The notes beneath the pieces were generated by a model that saw nothing but the letters and a program-made list of their open reading frames with translations, ran no database searches and had not been told where the DNA came from. Shown piece by piece: positions 59,201 to 64,000 of a stretch of 64,000 nt of DNA. Position 1 is the stretch's first letter, and the number at the start of each line of letters is the position of its first letter. Location of the stretch: positions 1-64,000 of IMG/VR virus record IMGVR_UViG_3300046005_001569. One strand, 5' to 3'. The position numbers and the translations under genes are program-made. Origin of the DNA: a virus.

Positions 59201-62200
59201 TCTGCCTACATACATATCTTTAAATAAGACGTGCAACGCCTCTAAAGCGTAATCGCTCTCAAGGTTATCTGCGGCGGTGAACATACCTTGACTTGTTGTC
59301 TGGCGTTGTCCTTTTGTCATTGCGCCCAATTGGTCAAGACGACGCGCGATTGACGACACGAAACGTTTTTGCGCTTTTAAATGCGTCATTGGCAAAACGT
59401 AATGCGGTGGCTGTGCTTGGTTTGAACGATGTGAACGCCCAAAACCTTGAACGGCAGCATCGGCTTTCCAACCTGCTTGCATGATGTAATGAATGCGTTT
59501 GCGTTTATTTACGGCGGTGTTATCGGCGTGAAAGCTATAACCCGTACCGCCTGCACCTGAGAAAATAAGAATTTTCTTTTTATCGTCTTGGTAGGCTTTC
59601 GCGTCGGCTTGTGACGATGTTTTTGAGCGTTTTTGTTCAACAACTTTGATTTCGCCGTCGTCGTTACGAGTTTGAACAAATCGCCGTCCCCGTCCTGTTA
59701 CTTCGGCAACTGCATCAGTACCAAACGCATTGATGATTGAATCAATGGGGTTTTCTGGTACGCGAATTTGTTGCAATGTATTGAGCAAATTGTCACGCAT
59801 AGCAATCGCTTCTTTGTCGAAAACAGGATTGCCGTTTGAATCTCTAACGGGTACTTTATGAAGATTACCTCCCTCATCTTCCATGTCTTGATATGCTTGA
59901 ACAGGAAAGCTATTGCGAATGTAAGACATAAGCATTTCACGCGGCGTAAAATCTAAATCTTCTAAATCTGTGCCGTCGGATTTTGCCTGTGCGACCATTC
60001 TTTCTTGCGTTGCTTCATTGGTGTTCACGATTTGAACCAAAACAGCCTCGCCGTTATCAAGGCGTTTTTGAATGTCATCAATCACGGCAGGCGTTTGCAA
60101 TGCAGTGATAACCTGTGAAAAGAAACGTTGTTGACTGCCCCAAAATGCTGACATTGCGCTACTTTTTGCCGCGCCATTTTCTGCTCCACCTGTTTTTTCA
60201 AGTGCTGCATTCACGTTTTGTAAAACCGTCTGCCACGCCTTTGCAAGTTCGTTGTAAATATCAATTTGCAATGGTGTCATCTGTGCGTCTAAGCGTTCAT
60301 AAGACACGCCGTCATAAGAAATTGAACGGCTGATATACATACCTAACGCTTTCATATCTCGGCTGACAAGTTCCATTGCCGCAATGCCGCCTTGCGATAC
60401 CTTTTGAATAAAGTCCTTACTGTTTGCAAATGGTGTACCTTCGCCCCACAAACCTAAGCGCGTTGCATACGCAAGGTTGCTAAGTTCGGTTGCGCCCGTT
60501 GCTGACACATAAACGATTCGCGCTTTTGGCAGTGCTTTTTGTAAATTGATACCCGCGATTGCTTGTTGTGACGGCTTGCTTGTCCCGCGCTTACCTTTAA
60601 TTGGTTCGGCATTACCCATTTTGTGCGCTTCATCAAAGGCAATTACGCCGTCAAAATCAGCACCTAACCAGTTAATAATTTGTTCTAAACGCGATTGACC
60701 TTTTTCTTGTCCTAAGTCGTTTGCTTGTTGTTTGCTGCCGCTGGCAACGGTTGTATAAGAAGTGAATAAAATACCGTCTTTGGCTTGAATGCTATCTTTT
60801 GGCTTGGTCTTTCCCTGAAAAAAGATTTTGTCAGAATTTCCACCCACGCCTTCATAATCGCGTTTAGCGTCATTCATCAAACCTTCATTAAACGATACCC
60901 AAACAGCTTTTTTCTTGCCTTGATTCATGTTATCAAGGATAACGCCTGAAATTTCGCGCCCTTTACCAACACCTGTATTGTCGCCAATAAAGAAACCTTT
61001 GCGTTCACCATTTGGCAAAATTTCACTGTGCGCTTGCCCTGCATAAACAACTGCCTCTAATTGCGCGATTGATAGCTTGCCTTCGGTGATAACTTCTTTC
61101 GGTAAAGTTGGTGAATACGTCGGCGTAGGGGGTTCAACGGCTGCCATTGCCGCCGATTGAACTAATTGCGCTGGGTGCGGTTTTGCACCTGCAATATGAA
61201 GTTTTTGCGGGGTGTAATTCGAGAAAATTGAATCAGTGAAATCGTCATTAGATTTATTTTCAGTTGCACTAATGTCTAGCGTATCTTTTTTATCATTGGT
61301 ATTAGTGCTGGTGTTTGTTGTTCCGATGCCTGTGAAAAGCTCTTTTGAGAATTTCACCCACGCTACAACGTTATTGCCGTAGTGTTCCCCGTTACTTGTT
61401 TTGAGAACTTCTGACTTGTCGCCATTTATAACAGCGTGATAGCCAACCCTCTCTCCATCGAGCGTTGTTAAATTACCCTGCTTATCAACGGCTGCGTTGT
61501 ATTTGCTTATTTGCTTGTTTATGCTCTTTAAAACATCAGCATCTATCTCACTAGAACCGTCTGATTGCCTTTCATTTGCAGGTTGTTTAGTGTTTCCTGC
61601 AATATCTCCGCTGCTGCTTCCGCTACCTGCGTTGGTAGCTTTATTGTCGCTAGAGCTGTTTGCTCCTCCTTGTTTCCGACCATTATCTTCATTGCCGTTT
61701 CTGGTTTCCTCATCAGTTGATTCAGCCAATCCATTGTCAGCGTTGAATCCTCCCCGTCTATCGTTATTAGGTTTTTGTCCAGTGCTTGAATCACTAGCAT
61801 TAACGCCGCTATTTCCGTTTTCGGATTGAATTGTATTTTGTTGGCTTTGAGAATTTTTGCCGCCTGTTTGTTGAGCGGGTGTAAATTGACGTTCATTTCT
61901 TATGCTCTCCAAAAGTGCAGGTAATTCGGCAACTGATTCAACTTTGCCCGTTAAAATTGGCTGCGTTGTCGCGCCTGTTTTGTCAAAAACTAAAATCTGA
62001 TTATCAAACGTTGTGCCGTATTTTGCATATTCTTTGCCCGATATGCCAATGTTTGCACGCACGTTGTACTTTTTGCTTATATCGTTCCACCAATTTTTAA
62101 ATGCGGGTCTATCCGCTGCCATTCCATTGCCGACAATCGCAACTAAACGCCCACCATCTTGCAAACGTGCTAACGCTTGTTCAATGTGTTTCGCGCCGTT

Positions 62201-64000
62201 CATGGTGTTGTTTTTACTGGTTGTTGCTGACGATGAAAAAGGCGGATTCATAACGACAACGGTAGGGATGGCATCGTTAGGCAATACGTTATTTAGCTGT
62301 TCGCCGTTCTCTTTGAACAGTTGCGCTTTAGGAAATAACGCTCGCAAAATCTCTAATCGACGCGGTGAAATTTCATTAAGTAGGATTTTTGCGCCTGCAA
62401 TTTTTGACCAAATCGCTAAGTCGCCCGTGCCTGCACTGGGTTCAAGCATCGTATCTTTATCGGTAACATTTGCCACCCAATTTGCCACAAATGAAAGTGC
62501 TGGTGGTGTACTAAATTGTTGCAGGTTATCTTTTTCTGCATCGCGTACCGTTTGCGTTGGCAAGGCTTGAATCCGCTTTGTAAGCTCCTTCACTTTTATT
62601 TTTGCTTCGTGAGCGTCAAATTTAGTCCAATCCTTACCTGACCTTCCCTCTGTTTGTTGCAGGTGCAAATTAAACGCTGCCTCAAGCGCGTCCGTTGCAT
62701 CGTTTGTTGAATACGCGCCTTGTGCTTGTGTTCCGCCGAATGCGTCTTTGGCTAAATCGTGAAGCGTTTTTTTATCAATCGCGCCTTCTTTATTACCCAA
62801 TTCCATTGTGAGTGAACCGACTAATTTTACGGATGGAATATCTCCTTTTGGCTGTTCCGTATTACTTGTATTTGAAATACGAGCAATCTTTTCAGTCGGT
62901 TCTTCCTTGCCTTTAATCTCTGCAATCGTTTTTGGTGTCCAATGTAAATCGAGTTCAACTTTGTTGTCTGTCGCTAATTCAACAAGTGAAATGTAACCCA
63001 TTTCGCCAAAACCATCGTGGAAGTCTGCGTAACCAAACGCTTGATGTTGCGTTGTATTTTTATCTTTTTCTGTAATGTACCAATCTTGGCTACCTGTGAA
63101 GTAGTGCAAATGTGCAACGGCTTTGTCACCTAAACCGTCTTGCTCATACGTTTTTGGCATTTCATTAAATTGCTTTGCAAGGTCGATAATCAGGTTTTTA
63201 AAATGCAATCCTTCTTCGCCGCGTGTTGCGCTGCCAATGGTGTCAATTTGATGTATTGGCACAAATGCTCTAATTGCTTTTACCGCGCTTAAAACTTCGT
63301 CGCTTGTTGGTGATTTGGTTTCTGGTGTGTCTGTGGCTGCGTCTTTGGCGGCTTTCGATTCGGACTGCTCTTTTAGATACTCTGCCTCTTTTTTATACAA
63401 TTTAAAGTTTGAAACATCAAAGTGTGCGCCTTTTCCAGCTACTTTTATTGAGTTGCTAACACCATTTCTATGCTCAACTCTAAGTGGTTCAGTGCCAAAA
63501 ATATCTCTATCTCTTATTGCGACAACATAATCACCTATCGCCAAATCCTCAAGTTTTAATGGTGCTTCCTTCTCAGTTGTCGAGTTTTTCTCGGTATCTG
63601 CTTTTGCTTCAAACAGTTTTTTCAATTCTGCTTTCACTGTATCTGGGCTGTCCATGTCATCAACATTTTCGCCAAAATCTTCAAGCATATCGCGTGCGCC
63701 GTTGTACCAAGAACGCAAGAACGGCTTTAATTTGTCTAATGACGTATCAAGGTCGCTCGCTAACTGTTGTGCCAAATCAGCAAATTTTCTCACGCCTGCT
63801 TCAATGTGAAATACGGCAAGCTCTGTACCCATTGCAACCATTTCAGGGTCGATACCTGAGTTTAACTGCCCTAATTTTGCCTTTAATTTTGCGCGTAATT
63901 CATCAGCGCGGGATTGAGTGACGTATTTGTTGCTTGCGCCGTAATCGGCTGGTTTTTCTAACTTGTCGATTTTTTCATCTTTTTTCGACACATCATCGGC
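53297..64000 (-). CDS. Giant polyvalent protein: methyltransferase, helicase, peptidase, ART-like, nuclease-like, LPD38-like
   Basis: Open at the right edge: the codons before GTG 63991 continue in frame (ADD...). Numbered from that GTG, 3564 residues. Order: conserved helical start (about 20-100); DUF2958-like (about 285-365); N6-adenine methyltransferase with EPSAGTGD and NPPF (about 580); disordered Asn/Ser linker (about 710-830); strawberry-notch helicase with GVGKG (about 1007), FDEAHKM (about 1117) and GRSHRS (about 1515); zincin-like HEIGVH (about 2086); ADP-ribosyltransferase-like WYHGTS (about 2254); PBECR-like nuclease region (about 2430-2600); LPD38-like C-terminus with one hydrophobic segment near 3245. 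Resembles phage DarB-like and ejected polyvalent proteins; likely injected to protect phage DNA and act on host targets. Domain names rest on motifs only. Confidence 0.9.
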   Translation of the reverse strand, partial: ADDVSKKDEKIDKLEKPADYGASNKYVTQSRADELRAKLKAKLGQLNSGIDPEMVAMGTELAVFHIEAGVRKFADLAQQLASDLDTSLDKLKPFLRSWYNGARDMLEDFGENVDDMDSPDTVKAELKKLFEAKADTEKNSTTEKEAPLKLEDLAIGDYVVAIRDRDIFGTEPLRVEHRNGVSNSIKVAGKGAHFDVSNFKLYKKEAEYLKEQSESKAAKDAATDTPETKSPTSDEVLSAVKAIRAFVPIHQIDTIGSATRGEEGLHFKNLIIDLAKQFNEMPKTYEQDGLGDKAVAHLHYFTGSQDWYITEKDKNTTQHQAFGYADFHDGFGEMGYISLVELATDNKVELDLHWTPKTIAEIKGKEEPTEKIARISNTSNTEQPKGDIPSVKLVGSLTMELGNKEGAIDKKTLHDLAKDAFGGTQAQGAYSTNDATDALEAAFNLHLQQTEGRSGKDWTKFDAHEAKIKVKELTKRIQALPTQTVRDAEKDNLQQFSTPPALSFVANWVANVTDKDTMLEPSAGTGDLAIWSKIAGAKILLNEISPRRLEILRALFPKAQLFKENGEQLNNVLPNDAIPTVVVMNPPFSSSATTSKNNTMNGAKHIEQALARLQDGGRLVAIVGNGMAADRPAFKNWWNDISKKYNVRANIGISGKEYAKYGTTFDNQILVFDKTGATTQPILTGKVESVAELPALLESIRNERQFTPAQQTGGKNSQSQQNTIQSENGNSGVNASDSSTGQKPNNDRRGGFNADNGLAESTDEETRNGNEDNGRKQGGANSSSDNKATNAGSGSSSGDIAGNTKQPANERQSDGSSEIDADVLKSINKQISKYNAAVDKQGNLTTLDGERVGYHAVINGDKSEVLKTSNGEHYGNNVVAWVKFSKELFTGIGTTNTSTNTNDKKDTLDISATENKSNDDFTDSIFSNYTPQKLHIAGAKPHPAQLVQSAAMAAVEPPTPTYSPTLPKEVITEGKLSIAQLEAVVYAGQAHSEILPNGERKGFFIGDNTGVGKGREISGVILDNMNQGKKKAVWVSFNEGLMNDAKRDYEGVGGNSDKIFFQGKTKPKDSIQAKDGILFTSYTTVASGSKQQANDLGQEKGQSRLEQIINWLGADFDGVIAFDEAHKMGNAEPIKGKRGTSKPSQQAIAGINLQKALPKARIVYVSATGATELSNLAYATRLGLWGEGTPFANSKDFIQKVSQGGIAAMELVSRDMKALGMYISRSISYDGVSYERLDAQMTPLQIDIYNELAKAWQTVLQNVNAALEKTGGAENGAAKSSAMSAFWGSQQRFFSQVITALQTPAVIDDIQKRLDNGEAVLVQIVNTNEATQERMVAQAKSDGTDLEDLDFTPREMLMSYIRNSFPVQAYQDMEDEGGNLHKVPVRDSNGNPVFDKEAIAMRDNLLNTLQQIRVPENPIDSIINAFGTDAVAEVTGRGRRFVQTRNDDGEIKVVEQKRSKTSSQADAKAYQDDKKKILIFSGAGGTGYSFHADNTAVNKRKRIHYIMQAGWKADAAVQGFGRSHRSNQAQPPHYVLPMTHLKAQKRFVSSIARRLDQLGAMTKGQRQTTSQGMFTAADNLESDYALEALHVLFKDMYVGRTQLNFHETATELGLNLFDSDGNFSESKIPTIPQFLNRLLSLTDTRQDQVFEEFEERINDAVEYAKQRGTYDEGVQTLKANSIKKTRDDVAHTDSKTGATTRYVELSVENDVNYSDWNQVKQTIDMLKKSNKYGGFYQLTRGVRAGQIILLSDNGTRLNAQGQEVHRGALYGIRQGSPSYIDSADILKQGFKNEWNATTKRVEKIEISKQIDEADAKAMWEAQIAAAPKTETKTERMIVGVILPIWDRLQGSEKIMRMQTDDGEQLLGRMVSAKDSAAILKNLGLDSSAAKLTPVEMLKQIRSGAKAVLANGWEIFTATVNGEKRIEIKPTKTSGFSTPEQAILKSQGVFHERIAWVDRFFIPTDNNDTFKRIVDSKPVVDLIGGKSKDEQLADFHAQSGRGARINPSKTQSNANAYTKESLESALKNAADSAFGKGWFNRLIATGKFKIIDSNEVKAFTSETGVQAFYHNGTTYFVADGIAAKTDLIGLLKHEIGVHALKMGKDDAGFQSILKQIEAMRGKNAAVDEAFAAAERAGTSAENMTEEALGYFVEKNPKHKLTDRIVAWFKKMIAKLTGNYQFDPAELHEMAREALRKAPDELIFNDPTDSEAIVKASKEGYKGKDAGEAKEWLNAVAKGLDMSHAARMQRAKDMGFDVEQKWYHGTSNKAFNEFSKHAQRQYEKRRTSGDESISFSSSPDFASRYANSVEGKENGTSHVLPVFIKTKNAFDFRNKKHLNEAAEWLMDYWKEHPTDANPKYDAHNKLELLKDLERGYWGIIEHDLKRKLDGTDFYEYRGFEGAYATEQDTLNFIAYQPENIRSIFAAFDPDEEDSANLLASKTTVSDIFKPIAEQAAKFKAALDKLMNNSLVSRPQPITVSEEPSYILKAVGVPNLPIIISKDTVLKATNLKKEGHDTPMSVIEKIPDILANPVMVLDSPSKDGGLIILSEYKDSSNRPVMISLHLDKQVNYVSVNRIASVYGRKDSSYFVNLAKNGNARYINEEKSRKWAQSERVQYPMGAFPKQGSKYNYITEKDLINSETVKFSKTQPSNDFEIPEETMPQKQQRLWQDMHNRWTTAINTIKAMGGKINESNNVYDALERMPHIAAERITDFKRETLNPLIERVARAKTNFDDIATLLYAMHAPERNAEMQKINPRFKNGNGSGMTDADAKLEIQKLKAKYGADYATFEAIAKDFQAITQQTAQLLEQSGAISSEEAARYKDTYKSYVPLKGFEVLDEKGNRGNGNGLGNSTAKKFGKRALGRESRAGQILENIIRDHERAIVWQGKAEVGAVVEKLINDNPDTIGTVQKIPLKPVAGKKLKFALVDAADGEEYAVVDSMDEAILRKDEIEHAMDGANVKIKKKLVTQVTSTPAPFDAETEIRFLRDGKEVRIQLNDDLLLQSYNRLGESNLNGVFAASAELNRYLRQMWTQKNPAFFLINPIRDIQTAAVVLTGEGGVKLAAKAMKNWRSSWATMARHATETESKLTAEERDILKRYRESGGSIGTAYISSLEKAGDDLHHALARHGGETFQSLIKAGEYKKAMQSAAFSVLNNRLFDLIEHLNTAFEGATRLATFKAAVDSGYSDMQAASLSSNVTVNFTKRGELGQQLGAMYLFANANIQGTANIFKTLTESNYKGQAWGIVGGIVTLSFMAAMMGGDDGEDDLVSDYEKERNISIDIGGGTRITIPVAYGWSFFKDIGRAFAQIANGGDAEKISKKLTSSFLGNFSPIGNPIPNGEFSSDNALVAFAPTVTKPFVMPTVNKGAFGTPLMPVSPFKPNQPDSEKIYRKTRGTGYEDIAKGLNSITGGDSATSGWIDVSPETIKNTINYIAGGAGRFLTDASALTTTPFNDEAFKLENTPIMKSFYKSESIDDYRRRFYAQSDDVTKVVEQLQAYKKERNATEFRELYAEKGKLIALNKQVTATKKQLQALRDREDIARANGSSTASIEAQERQLLARFNAMYAR

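Noticed and set aside
1-64000. Integrase, transposase, insertion sequence, tRNA or rRNA genes
   Set aside because: I looked through all long frames and the gaps and saw none I could support; tRNA detection by eye is limited, so a covariance-model scan would be needed to exclude them.

Overview
The window is a nearly complete, circularly arranged genome of a temperate, podovirus-like tailed phage with a lambda-style control plan. It carries no integrase, but it does have a ParA gene beside an array of short direct repeats, so it probably persists as a plasmid (a phage-plasmid). Base composition is about 40-43% G+C throughout. An RdgC homologue, a NinB/Orf homologue and a close relative of the lambda R endolysin point to a gammaproteobacterial or betaproteobacterial host; I cannot name the genus.

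Layout. (1) 1-2430, minus strand: the N-terminal 810 codons of a very large virion-type polyvalent protein, open at the left edge. (2) 2522-11112, minus strand: left early operon with SSB, a basic repeat protein, a five-part Rha/KilA-type regulator, RdgC, a RecT annealase, a YqaJ exonuclease and a SleB-type wall hydrolase. (3) 11350-12025: immunity region, with a repressor and a Cro-like gene between two operator clusters of one 16-bp palindrome. (4) 12046-17017, plus strand: right early operon with an O-like initiator containing iterons, a P-like loader, a DUF1064 nuclease, NinB, an HNH protein, and last a Mor-like activator in the place of lambda Q. (5) 17003-28914, minus strand: tail, head-tail connector, major capsid and scaffold genes, plus a Tad2-type (DUF2829) gene and an N4 Gp49/Sf6 gp66-family gene. 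(6) 29081-42759, plus strand: an inverted 13.7-kb cassette of probable fibre and virion-surface proteins, including two tandem proteins built almost wholly of 11-residue repeats. (7) 42804-48299, minus strand: portal, terminase, holin-like and spanin-like genes, endolysin. (8) 48391-53096, minus strand: partition genes and small accessory genes. (9) 53297-64000, minus strand: 3567 further codons of a giant polyvalent protein (DUF2958-like, N6-adenine methyltransferase, strawberry-notch helicase, HExxH peptidase, ADP-ribosyltransferase-like, nuclease-like and LPD38-like parts), open at the right edge. Regions 1 and 9 are in compatible frames and may be one gene of at least 4377 codons cut by the contig ends.

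How it works together. Repressor and Cro bind the shared operators to choose between lysogeny and lytic growth. Early operons supply replication and recombination. The last right-early gene, the Mor-like protein, is the likely activator of the late genes. The clearest unexplained signal in the window fits this: a 29-bp palindrome occurs four times, only at the heads of late operons, and its centre lies exactly 37 bp from a -10-like hexamer in five of five directions. The copy at 28976-29004 is shared by two divergent late operons. A second unexplained signal is a short hairpin around ACGTC-N5-GACGT in the 5' leaders of the major capsid gene, the first cassette gene and the portal gene.
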